Assembly (NCBI GenBank): GCA_965662485.1
Contig: CBFIIL010000021.1
Span: 1 to 25,950, forward strand
Reading direction: 5' to 3'
DNA length: 25,950 bases
From: UBA3537 sp965662485
GTDB taxonomy: Bacteria; Bacteroidota; Bacteroidia; Flavobacteriales; Flavobacteriaceae
Numbering within the stretch: the stretch's first letter is position 1; every line of letters starts with the position of its first letter. Under the pieces are notes generated by a model. That model was not told where the DNA came from, did not search any database, and was given only the letters and a program-made list of their open reading frames with translations. The position numbers and the translations under genes were made by a program. Below are positions 14,923 through 22,776 of the stretch, one piece after another.

Positions 14923-16826
14923 TAGTTAGAAATCTTTTGTTTTAATTCGTTCAATACATTTAGATTTACAGAGAATGAATATTTAGCCCGTAGTGTTTCA
15001 ATCCAGTTTTGTTCCAATAAATTTTGATAACTTGAAATAACTGCTCCTTTGGCTTCTTCAAATGACAATACTTTCTCTGATTGTTGTTTTAAAACATTCA
15101 GAATGACATAACTATTGTCTAATGGAGAAATTTTAGAAATTCCTGTTTCAAAAACAGTATTTTTTGGTAAAAGAGAACTCCCAATTTCAAAAGTTCCTGT
15201 AGAAAAAATAACATTTTGATTTTTTACATTCACCATTTTTGAAACCTCATCGTTTGACATATTTTTGACCCATAATTTCTTCACTTTTTTTAGGGTACTT
15301 TTTTTGTCTGATCGTGCTATGGTACCTGAAATATTTTTTGGTGCAACAAATTTTAAAGCATTACTGTTGTAATGTTCCATAAGACCTGTGGAATCGTTTT
15401 TGGCTCTGTTCCAAATTTTTTCTTCCATAATATCAAACAACAACAACCCTTCTTCATACTCGTTAAGAACATTTGCATATTCAGCATTTTCAAAAGGTAA
15501 TTGATCTTTTTTGTACTGCATTACACTATTTTCTAAAAATGTATTGTAATGATCATCTAAAGATTTTTTTGTTTTTGAATTATTATTTAAAAAACTTAGG
15601 AAATCACCATAAGATAAAACACGATTTTTAATTTTAATAAGCTGATTTTCAAGACTTAAACTTTCATTTAAAATCCATCTACTTTCATCTTTATTTTTTT
15701 TATAATAAGTTGAAATAGTATTCGATTTTGGTGCTTGTACTTGATATTGTTTCATAATTGAAGCCACCATTCTTTTCTTTATAACTTGAGATCTACTGTC
15801 ACGTTTTACTTTTTTTTCTAATTCAAATTTTAATTGTTCAAAACTCTCTATTGGTTTTTTATTCAATAGTTTAATAATATGCCAACCATACTTAGTTTGT
15901 ATTGGATTTGAAATAGCGCCTACATCCAAACTAAATGCCGTGTCAACAAACAACTCTGAATTAATTTCACCAGATTTAAAAGGTTTTAATTTTCCTCCAT
16001 TTTCAGCAGAACTTTTATCATCTGAATATTGTTTGGCCAAATCTTCAAAAGATTCTCCTTGCTCTATCAAACGGTACAGTTCATTGATACGTTGCTCGGC
16101 AGTTTGTTCTGTGTTATTTGATTTTTTGGCAATCATAATATGTGCCGCTTCTGCCTGCCCTAGTGAAGGTCTTTTGTTTAACACCTTTACAACATGATAT
16201 CCAAACTGTGTTTTGAACGGTTGAGAAATTTCACCAACTGGTGTATTATAGGCTGCGTTTTCAAAATCATATACCATTTTAAAAGCAGAAAAATAGCCTA
16301 AATCCTCTACAAAAATATCATTCCCATTGTGAATGCTATTCTTTAAATTTTCAAAACTTTCATTTAAAAATCGAGATCGAAATTCTCGAATTTGATTCAG
16401 TGCAGATAGCGTATCTTGGCCTGTTGTACGAACAAGGATGTGTTGTGCCTTAACCTCTACTTTAGTTCTGCTATACGCCTCTTGAAGTAACTCAGATGTA
16501 ACTTTTTTATCTGTTAAAAAAGTATTGATTAATTGATTTTTATATTTCTCATACTCTTTTAAGTAGCTTTGCTTTTTATCAAAACCTTCAGATTTGGCGT
16601 CAGCGATTTTCAATTTATAATTGATGTAGAGTTCTAAATAATCTTCAATACCATTTTGACCTTTATCCTCAACGAGTTGAATATTTTTACTATAAATATT
16701 CATAAACTCATCTACTGAAATTTCTTCATTGTTAATGGTTATTAATGCATCTGTATTTTTTGGCTGATCTTGAGCAAAACTCAACCAAAAACACAAAATA
16801 CTTGTAATTGATAAGAATACACGCAT
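14922..16826 (-). CDS. Large periplasmic peptidyl-prolyl isomerase with two parvulin domains
   Basis: This 634-residue secreted protein has the signal peptide MRVFLSITSILCFWLSFAQ. An N-terminal helical region follows, starting ALITINNEEISVDEFMNIYSKN, the SurA/PpiD-like entry motif. Two tandem parvulin (PpiC) domains come next. The first, at about 125-215, contains AQHILVRT and GYHVVKVLNKRP. The second, at about 225-320, contains AAHIMIAKK, ENGGKL and GWHIIKLLNKKP. The last 300 residues are helical and without a recognised domain. It is the first gene of the operon, ahead of the lipoprotein and SurA-like genes with 1-nt and 8-nt overlaps. It is likely a folding factor for outer-membrane and T9SS-exported proteins; specificity is not visible. 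Confidence 0.88.
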   Translation of the reverse strand: MRVFLSITSILCFWLSFAQDQPKNTDALITINNEEISVDEFMNIYSKNIQLVEDKGQNGIEDYLELYINYKLKIADAKSEGFDKKQSYLKEYEKYKNQLINTFLTDKKVTSELLQEAYSRTKVEVKAQHILVRTTGQDTLSALNQIREFRSRFLNESFENLKNSIHNGNDIFVEDLGYFSAFKMVYDFENAAYNTPVGEISQPFKTQFGYHVVKVLNKRPSLGQAEAAHIMIAKKSNNTEQTAEQRINELYRLIEQGESFEDLAKQYSDDKSSAENGGKLKPFKSGEINSELFVDTAFSLDVGAISNPIQTKYGWHIIKLLNKKPIESFEQLKFELEKKVKRDSRSQVIKKRMVASIMKQYQVQAPKSNTISTYYKKNKDESRWILNESLSLENQLIKIKNRVLSYGDFLSFLNNNSKTKKSLDDHYNTFLENSVMQYKKDQLPFENAEYANVLNEYEEGLLLFDIMEEKIWNRAKNDSTGLMEHYNSNALKFVAPKNISGTIARSDKKSTLKKVKKLWVKNMSNDEVSKMVNVKNQNVIFSTGTFEIGSSLLPKNTVFETGISKISPLDNSYVILNVLKQQSEKVLSFEEAKGAVISSYQNLLEQNWIETLRAKYSFSVNLNVLNELKQKISN

Positions 16827-16855
16827 TTTTTTGTTTGATTTAAGAAATTATGAGT

Positions 16856-16893
16856 TAAAAATTTGAGTCAATTTTAATAAAAATTGTTCAAAT
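16856..16893 (-). terminator. AT-rich stem-loop after guaB
   Basis: CAATTTT (16869-16875) and AAAATTG (16880-16886) form a perfect 7-bp stem with a 4-nt loop. It is extended, past a small bulge, by ATTTGA (16861-16866) pairing with TCAAAT (16888-16893). On the minus strand it is followed by five T. It sits 10 nt past the guaB stop. Being nearly all AT, it is a weak terminator and could instead be an operator for the folding operon that starts at 16826. Confidence 0.5.
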
Positions 16894-16902
16894 TATATAA
16901 AA

Positions 16903-18375
16903 TTATCTCGAATAGTTTGGTGCTTCTTTGGTAATCATCACGTTGTGTGGGTGACTCTCACTGATTCCAGAAGAAGTAATTTTGACAAATTTCCCTGTAT
17001 TTTTGAGGGTTTGAATATCTTTTGCACCACAGTAGCCCATTCCAGCACGTATACCTCCAACAAATTGATGAATACTTTCGTACAGGTCTCCTTTGTAGGG
17101 CACACGGCCAACGATACCTTCTGGTACTAACTTTTTAATATCATCTTCAACATCTTGAAAATAACGGTCTTTACTACCTTCTTTCATGGCTTCTACTGAG
17201 CCCATACCTCTGTATGATTTAAACTTTCGCCCTTCATATATAATGGTCTCTCCAGGTGATTCTTTTGTACCTGCAAGTAGCGAACCAAGCATTACACAAT
17301 CGGCTCCTGCAGCTAAAGCTTTTGGGATATCTCCAGTATATCGAATACCTCCATCCGCAATAACGGGTACACCAGAATCTTTGAGTGCAGCAGCCACTTC
17401 TAGTACTGCAGAAAATTGTGGAAATCCTACTCCAGCAACAACACGAGTGGTACATATAGATCCTGGTCCAATTCCTACTTTTACAGCATCTGCCCCAGCT
17501 TCAACTAAGTATTTTGCAGCATCTGCAGTAGCAATATTTCCAACAACAACGTCGAGGTTTGGAAATTCAGATTTTATATTTTTTAATACAGAAACCACAC
17601 CTTTTGTATGACCATGCGCGGTGTCTATAATAATCGCATCGACACCAGATTTAACTAAAGCGCTAGTACGCTCTACAGCATCGTGTGTAACTCCAATAGC
17701 TGCAGCAACACGCAAACGCCCATACTGATCTTTGTTTGAAATTGGTTTTTGAGATAATTTTGTAATGTCTCTAAAGGTGATTAAACCTATGAGTTTGAAA
17801 TCTCCATCAATAACTGGGAGTTTTTCTATTTTATTATTTTGAAGAATAACTTCTGCTTCTTGAAGTGATGTTCCCTCGGAAGTTGTTACCAAATTTTCAG
17901 AAGTCATTACTTCTGTTATTGGTCGATTATCATTTTTTTCAAATCTCAAGTCTCTATTTGTAACAATTCCTTTTAGAAGACCATTAGCATCAACAATAGG
18001 AATTCCTCCAATGCTATGTTCTTTCATGCTTTGTTTAGCATCACTCACTAGTGCATCTAAGGCTAAAGTAACTGGATCAATAATCATTCCGCTCTCGGCG
18101 CGTTTTACTTTACGTACTTCAATGGCTTGTTGGCTTATTGTCATGTTTTTATGTAAAACACCAATACCACCTTCTCTAGCAATTGCAATAGCCATGGCAC
18201 TTTCTGTAACAGTATCCATTGCAGCTGAAACTATGGGTACATTTAAACTGATGTTTCGAGTAAATTTTGTTTTGATACTTACTTCTCTAGGCAAAACTTC
18301 AGAATAAGCGGGTATTAAAAGGACATCATCGTAAGTAAGGCCTTCGCCAACAATTTTTGAAAGGTGTGATTGCAT
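16903..18375 (-). CDS. guaB: Inosine-5'-monophosphate dehydrogenase
   Basis: This cytosolic enzyme oxidises IMP to XMP with NAD, the first committed step of guanine nucleotide synthesis. I choose the ATG at 18375 (490 residues, MQSHLSKIVGEGLTYDDVLL), the usual family length. A start at 18396 would add seven residues and falls right against a promoter-like box. The protein contains two CBS domains (about 95-205), the NAD site around IIIDTAHGH, the glycine-rich AGADAVKVGIGPGSICTTR loop with catalytic Cys308, the ADGGIRYTGD phosphate site and the YRGMGS flap. It is transcribed leftwards with its own leader and ends 76 nt before the folding operon. Nothing unusual was seen. Confidence 0.97.
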   Translation of the reverse strand: MQSHLSKIVGEGLTYDDVLLIPAYSEVLPREVSIKTKFTRNISLNVPIVSAAMDTVTESAMAIAIAREGGIGVLHKNMTISQQAIEVRKVKRAESGMIIDPVTLALDALVSDAKQSMKEHSIGGIPIVDANGLLKGIVTNRDLRFEKNDNRPITEVMTSENLVTTSEGTSLQEAEVILQNNKIEKLPVIDGDFKLIGLITFRDITKLSQKPISNKDQYGRLRVAAAIGVTHDAVERTSALVKSGVDAIIIDTAHGHTKGVVSVLKNIKSEFPNLDVVVGNIATADAAKYLVEAGADAVKVGIGPGSICTTRVVAGVGFPQFSAVLEVAAALKDSGVPVIADGGIRYTGDIPKALAAGADCVMLGSLLAGTKESPGETIIYEGRKFKSYRGMGSVEAMKEGSKDRYFQDVEDDIKKLVPEGIVGRVPYKGDLYESIHQFVGGIRAGMGYCGAKDIQTLKNTGKFVKITSSGISESHPHNVMITKEAPNYSR

Positions 18376-18397
18376 TGCAATAAGGTTTAATTGCATG

Positions 18398-18405
18398 CAA
18401 ATTTA
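18398..18405 (-). promoter_or_regulatory. Putative -7 box of guaB
   Basis: On the minus strand TAAATTTG matches TAnnTTTG. With initiation 6-8 nt downstream, the transcript would begin near 18390, after the first in-frame ATG (18396). That favours the second ATG at 18375. No TTG is present at the -33 position. Confidence 0.42.
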
Positions 18406-18473
18406 AGGCTTTTTTTTAGTATATATGACTATTATACAAGATATTATATCAGTTATTAACAGCAATTATTAAT

Positions 18474-18500
18474 ATTATTTATAATTAATCTAAATAAATT
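18474..18500 (+). repeat. 27-bp direct repeat, copy 1 (putative operator)
   Basis: This copy matches 18547-18573 at 24 of 27 positions. It contains the imperfect dyad ATTTATA-N5-TCTAAAT (18477-18495) and ends directly at the -33 TTG of the TonB receptor promoter. Confidence 0.7.
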
Positions 18501-18531
18501 TTGTTCAAACTAAAAATGGTCTGTATATTTG
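18501..18531 (+). promoter_or_regulatory. Consensus promoter of the TonB-dependent receptor gene
   Basis: TTG (18501-18503) and TATATTTG (18524-18531) are spaced by 20 nt, matching the Bacteroidota promoter consensus. Transcription would start near 18537, about 44 nt before the ATG. It is flanked on both sides by the 27-bp repeats. Confidence 0.75.
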
Positions 18532-18546
18532 CACTATAAAAACTCA

Positions 18547-18573
18547 ATTATTTATAATAAGTCTAAATAAATA
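18547..18573 (+). repeat. 27-bp direct repeat, copy 2 (putative operator in the leader)
   Basis: This second copy of the repeat has the dyad ATTTATA-N5-TCTAAAT at 18550-18568. It lies in the untranslated leader between the predicted start of transcription and the ATG at 18581. Offset from copy 1 is exactly 73 bp. Confidence 0.7.
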
Positions 18574-18580
18574 TAATGCC

Positions 18581-20806
18581 ATGAAATACAATATCATAAT
18601 CTTAATATTGCTAAGTTTAGCAAATTTAAACGCTCAAGTTCCCAACAAAAAATCAACTGATTCTATACAAAAACTTGATCAAGTATTTATTAATACTAAA
18701 GTCATTTTTGGCAGTAAATATGTTGCGCAAAACAGATCTGGATCAGCCTATTATGTTTCTGCTGAAGAATTAGAAAAATTTAGTTATACAGATATAAATC
18801 GCATACTGAGAACAGTACCTGGAGTATCTATATACGAAGAAGATGGCTTTGGACTACGACCAAATATCAGTTTACGTGGCACATCACCAGAAAGAAGTGC
18901 AAAAATTTCAATTATGGAAGATGGTGTATTGATCGCGCCTGCTCCTTACAGTGCGCCTGCTGCCTATTATTTTCCATCAATTGCTCGAATGCAAGCTGTT
19001 GAGATTTTGAAAGGAAGTAGTCAAATTCAATATGGACCATTTACTACTGGTGGTGCTATTAATTTGGTAAGTACTCAAATTCCAACTACATTTAAAGGAA
19101 GCCTGAAATCAAGTTTTGGTAGTTTCAATACGCACCAAACCCACCTTAAAATTGGGGATTCAAAATCGCAATTTGGATATACATTAGAGTACCTAAAAAA
19201 TAATTCCAAAGGATTCAAAGATTTACTAGATGATCAAAACACTGGATTTGATAAAAATGATTTTGTTGCAAAATTTAGAGTCAAGAGTCGTGAAAATGCA
19301 AAATACCAACAAGCGCTTACATTTAAATTTCAATACTCGGATGAGGTTTCAAATGAAACTTATTTGGGCCTAACAGCTTCTGATTTTAAACAATCTCCAT
19401 TTATGCGCTATGCAGCCTCTCAAGAGGATAAAATGACTAATAAGCACCAACAGTTTTTACTCACTCACGAAATCAACTTTTCTAATCTACTTAAAGTAAC
19501 TACAAGTGGATATTACAATAGTTTTGCCAGAAATTGGTATAAATTAAATGACGTCGTTTTTAATGGAGATAAAGTTAAAATTGCTTCAATATTAAACAAT
19601 CCAACAACATATAATTCCTATATGAATATCATTAGAGGTATATCAAATTCTGATGCTGATGCATTGTTGGTTAAAGCTAATAATAGAGAATACATTTCAA
19701 AAGGAATTCAAACAAAATTAGATTTTCATTGGAGTGGCGAGAACATTTTTCATGATTTAGAAATTGGTCTCCGTTACCATTATGACGAGGAAGATCGTTT
19801 TCAGTGGAAAGATGGTTACAATATGACCAGCAACGGTCAAATGAATTTAACAACAGCTGCAGAACGTGGTTCTGACGCCAATAGAATTAGTAGTGCAAAA
19901 GCTTTTGCAGGGTCTATTTTATATAAATTAAAATATAAAAATTTAACGCTCACCCCTGGAATACGATATGAAAACATTCAACTCCAAAGAGAAAATTTTG
20001 GAAGTGATGATCCAAACAGAACGGGCACTGATCTTTCTACAAGAGAAAATGACTTATCCGTTTTCATCCCAGGAATTGGAATGAATTACAAATTCAATAA
20101 TCAAACTTCAATTTTTGCAGGTATTCATAAAGGATTTTCTCCACCTGGTAATAAACCTGGACAAAAAGCCGAAGAAAGTATCAACTATGAAATTGGTTCG
20201 CGTTTCAATCTCAAGGGTTTACGAGGAGAAATTGTTGGATTTTACAACGACTACAGCAATCTTTTGGGAAGCGACTTGGCAGCAAGTGGCGGAACAGGCA
20301 CCTTAGATCAATTTAACGCAGGAGAAGTAAGTGTAAAGGGAATAGAACTTTTGTTAAATTATGATTTAATGGAGAAAAACTCAAAGTTTTCTATGCCTGT
20401 AACTTTTGGCTATACACTAACTGACGCAACGTTTGAAAACAATTTCGGAAGTGACGAAGACTTGTGGGGTGAAGTAGAAAATGGTGATGAATTGCCATAC
20501 ATCGCTAAGCATCAATTTAATACATCTATTTCTTTGGAGCACAGCAAATTTGAGTTGCATTTGAATGGCCGACAAAATGGCGCTTTTAGAACAACTGCTG
20601 GAACTGAAACAATCAATGAAAACAATGGAATAACATCAAATTTCATTGTTGACTTTTCTGGAAAATATCACATTAAAAATAATTTGAGCGTTACTGGAAT
20701 GGTTATCAATATGTTTGATAACACTTATGCTGTTTCAAAAGTTCCTGCTGGTTTTAGACCTGGTCATCCTTTTGGAATTTATGGCGGAATTGAGTTCCGT
20801 TTCTAG
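18581..20806 (+). CDS. TonB-dependent outer-membrane receptor, FecA-like (ferric-citrate/siderophore class)
   Basis: This 741-residue outer-membrane receptor begins with a signal peptide, MKYNIIILILLSLANLNAQ. A plug domain (about 45-165) contains DINRILRTVPGVSIYEEDG, LRPNISLRGTSPERS, EDGVLIAPAPYSAPAAYYFP and a closing VEILKGSSQIQYGP then GGAINLVS. The remaining 570 residues are alternating beta-strand sequence of the 22-strand barrel, ending in the terminal aromatic motif IEFRF. The plug sequence is closest to FecA-type receptors, so an iron-citrate or siderophore substrate is likely but not proven. It lacks the long N-terminal signalling domain of true FecA, and no anti-sigma partner gene is adjacent. 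The promoter is bracketed by two operator-like repeats, consistent with metal-dependent control. It converges on the HMG-CoA lyase gene with a 4-nt overlap. Confidence 0.9.
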   Translation: MKYNIIILILLSLANLNAQVPNKKSTDSIQKLDQVFINTKVIFGSKYVAQNRSGSAYYVSAEELEKFSYTDINRILRTVPGVSIYEEDGFGLRPNISLRGTSPERSAKISIMEDGVLIAPAPYSAPAAYYFPSIARMQAVEILKGSSQIQYGPFTTGGAINLVSTQIPTTFKGSLKSSFGSFNTHQTHLKIGDSKSQFGYTLEYLKNNSKGFKDLLDDQNTGFDKNDFVAKFRVKSRENAKYQQALTFKFQYSDEVSNETYLGLTASDFKQSPFMRYAASQEDKMTNKHQQFLLTHEINFSNLLKVTTSGYYNSFARNWYKLNDVVFNGDKVKIASILNNPTTYNSYMNIIRGISNSDADALLVKANNREYISKGIQTKLDFHWSGENIFHDLEIGLRYHYDEEDRFQWKDGYNMTSNGQMNLTTAAERGSDANRISSAKAFAGSILYKLKYKNLTLTPGIRYENIQLQRENFGSDDPNRTGTDLSTRENDLSVFIPGIGMNYKFNNQTSIFAGIHKGFSPPGNKPGQKAEESINYEIGSRFNLKGLRGEIVGFYNDYSNLLGSDLAASGGTGTLDQFNAGEVSVKGIELLLNYDLMEKNSKFSMPVTFGYTLTDATFENNFGSDEDLWGEVENGDELPYIAKHQFNTSISLEHSKFELHLNGRQNGAFRTTAGTETINENNGITSNFIVDFSGKYHIKNNLSVTGMVINMFDNTYAVSKVPAGFRPGHPFGIYGGIEFRF

Positions 20807-21669
20807 TGGTATTTCGAGAATAATTTTGAAGCCTCATTGTGCGCGCTCTCAAAAGCAAGCACATTGAGGTTTGTTTCAATTTTTTCAGTTGTAAAATACG
20901 ATATCATCTTCTCTGTAGGCATATTTCCGGTAAGGTCATCTTTGGCCATAGGGCAACCTCCAAATCCTTGAATGGCTCCATCAAATCGAAGACATCCAGC
21001 TTTGAAAGCAGCATCAACTTTTTCGTGCCATGATGATGGGTGAGTATGTAAATGTGCGCCAAACTCCACATCAGAATAGTGTGGAATAAGATGAGAAAAA
21101 AGATATGAAATTGTTCCTCCAGAAGAAGAACCAATAGTATCACTTAATGATAAAATTCTAACACCCATATTATGTAGGCGTTCGGTCCACTCGCCTACTA
21201 TATCCACATTCCAAGGATCGCCGTAGGGGTTTCCAAAGGCCATAGACAAATAAACCACAAGTTCTTTGTTGTGTTTATGGGTAATTTCTAAAATTTCCTT
21301 GAGAACTTCAACAGATTCTGTAATTGTTTTGTGGGTGTTTCGCATTTGAAAATTTTCAGAAATAGAAAATGGAAAACCTAAATAATCAATCTCTTTGAAT
21401 GAAACTGCTGCTTTTGCTCCACGAACGTTAGCAATTATAGCTAACAATTTACTATTAGAAACGTCGAGGTCTAATTGCGAAAGCACCTCTGCGGTGTCCT
21501 GCATTTGAGGAATTGCTCTTGGCGATACAAAACTACCAAAATCAATAGTGTCGAAACCAACGCGCAAAAGAGACTGAAGGTATTGGACCTTATTTTTGGT
21601 TGGAATAAATGCCTTAATGCCTTGCATGGCATCCCGTGGACATTCAATAATTTTTACACACTTAGGCAT
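20803..21669 (-). CDS. Hydroxymethylglutaryl-CoA lyase-like enzyme
   Basis: This cytosolic TIM-barrel lyase of the HMGL family is expected to cleave HMG-CoA to acetyl-CoA and acetoacetate, the last step of leucine degradation. The 288-residue protein has ECPRDAMQG (Arg12, Asp13; normally G-P-R-D-G-L-Q) and the substrate-loop FVSPRAIPQMQDT. DTIGSSSGG, the metal-binding pair His206/His208 in GAHLHTHP, and the catalytic-cysteine loop GFGGCPMAKDDLTGN with Cys239 follow. The usual HCHDTYG is replaced by HLHTHPS, so this is a diverged member; a related aldol-type lyase is possible. Its stop shares the palindrome CTAG with the stop of the TonB receptor gene. It lies 37 nt after the PorP/SprF gene on the same strand and could be read through from it, but no functional link is evident. 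Confidence 0.85.
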   Translation of the reverse strand: MPKCVKIIECPRDAMQGIKAFIPTKNKVQYLQSLLRVGFDTIDFGSFVSPRAIPQMQDTAEVLSQLDLDVSNSKLLAIIANVRGAKAAVSFKEIDYLGFPFSISENFQMRNTHKTITESVEVLKEILEITHKHNKELVVYLSMAFGNPYGDPWNVDIVGEWTERLHNMGVRILSLSDTIGSSSGGTISYLFSHLIPHYSDVEFGAHLHTHPSSWHEKVDAAFKAGCLRFDGAIQGFGGCPMAKDDLTGNMPTEKMISYFTTEKIETNLNVLAFESAHNEASKLFSKYH

Positions 21670-21706
21670 GGTATTGGTTTAGAGCATAAAAATAATATTT
21701 ATTTAA

Positions 21707-22771
21707 TTAATAGTCTGGACATCCAAAACAGTTGTCGTTGTTTAGGAAATCATAGCTTATTGATAACTCATATACTCCACCTGTTCGTCCAATTTCAGTG
21801 ACATTGAAATCATAAGAATATCCAAAACGAAAGCCCTCCCAGTCCATACCAACAAAGGCATTAATTGAAGTTAAGAAATGACTATTTGGATCTGTTTTGA
21901 TAGGGTTTGTTGCCGCCAAAAGCCCAAACGAAAAACGATCCATTTCATATTTTGCACCCAAATCGAAACGATTATAAGCACCTTGCATCATTCCATTGGC
22001 TAGTACAAAAAGCTTATTATCGTTTTTATAACCCCCAAAAGGAATATATAGCGACCCATGAAGTGACATAAACATATCTAGATTTTCTTGACCCCCTATC
22101 TCCATTGAAATATTAGGTCTATTAAGATGTTTCACTGTAAACCCTACCCAAGAATTCTCACTATTAAAAAGAACTGAAGCTCCAAAATCGATAAAACGAA
22201 CAGATTCATTTAAATTTATGGGATCAATACTATTGGCGTTTATTATCCCACTAAAAATATTGATTTGATCTTCAAGTACAAGATTCTGAAATCCAAAATC
22301 TTTTGCTCCATAACCCACAGAAATACTAGGTCGAACGTTCCATTCATCAGAAATTTGAAATTGATAAGCATAATTCAAGTTTACNNNNNNNNNNNNNNNN
22401 NNNNNNNNNNNNNNNNNNNNNNNNNNNNNNNNNNNNNNNNNNNNNNNNNNNNNNNNNNNNNNNNNNNNNNNNNNNNNNNNNNNNGTAAAATTGTATCGGG
22501 TTGTCGTTTCTTTATGATTTAATACACTAATTCCAACTCCGCTTTTAATTTCTTCAAACCAGTTATCTACAAAAGCAAATTGTGTATTGATGCTAAAGTT
22601 TAATCCTGGCCATTGTGTACGATGAATTATTCCAGCACGAGTAGACTGTTTTGCACCCGTAAAACTAGAACTTAGCGTTTCTGGGACCATAAAAAATTGT
22701 GTATGTATGGGATCTTGTGAAAAACCCTTAAAAAATGATGCGAATACGAATATATAAAGTAATTTTTTCAT
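21707..22771 (-). CDS. PorP/SprF-family type IX secretion outer-membrane protein (interrupted by an assembly gap)
   Basis: This is a predicted outer-membrane beta-barrel of the PorP/SprF family, partners that attach or export T9SS surface proteins; SprF serves SprB in gliding flavobacteria. It has the signal peptide MKKLLYIFVFASFFKGFSQ, then DPIHTQFFMVPETLSSSFTGA, RTQWPGL, GISVLNHKETTTRYNF and, after the gap, VNLNYAYQFQISDEW. The C-terminal strands include SYDFNVTEIGRTGGVYELSISYDF, a typical family ending. A run of 100 N (22385-22484) lies inside; the frame is open on both sides, but the true gap length is unknown. The gene starts 5 nt after the large adhesin-like gene ends, the usual adhesin then SprF arrangement, so they are one operon. 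Confidence 0.88.
   Translation of the reverse strand: MKKLLYIFVFASFFKGFSQDPIHTQFFMVPETLSSSFTGAKQSTRAGIIHRTQWPGLNFSINTQFAFVDNWFEEIKSGVGISVLNHKETTTRYNFXXXXXXXXXXXXXXXXXXXXXXXXXXXXXXXXXXVNLNYAYQFQISDEWNVRPSISVGYGAKDFGFQNLVLEDQINIFSGIINANSIDPINLNESVRFIDFGASVLFNSENSWVGFTVKHLNRPNISMEIGGQENLDMFMSLHGSLYIPFGGYKNDNKLFVLANGMMQGAYNRFDLGAKYEMDRFSFGLLAATNPIKTDPNSHFLTSINAFVGMDWEGFRFGYSYDFNVTEIGRTGGVYELSISYDFLNNDNCFGCPDY
22385..22484. other. Assembly gap of exactly 100 N
   Basis: The uniform block of 100 N is a conventional placeholder for a gap of unknown size. It lies within the PorP/SprF gene, so no sequence between about residues 96 and 129 of that protein should be trusted. Confidence 0.99.
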
Positions 22772-22776
22772 TTTGC

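Noticed and set aside
18474..18573. Repeat-spacer-repeat resembling a minimal CRISPR array
   Set aside because: There are only two copies, the intervening sequence is a consensus promoter, and no cas gene is present.
20803..21669. A link between the HMG-CoA lyase and isoprenoid supply for the carotenoid genes
   Set aside because: The lyase degrades HMG-CoA and does not feed the mevalonate route. It is 11 kb from the crt genes, and flavobacterial isoprenoid precursors cannot be assigned from this window.
22265..22522. Small plus-strand frame spanning the N block
   Set aside because: It is opened only by the undefined bases and lies antisense to the PorP/SprF gene.
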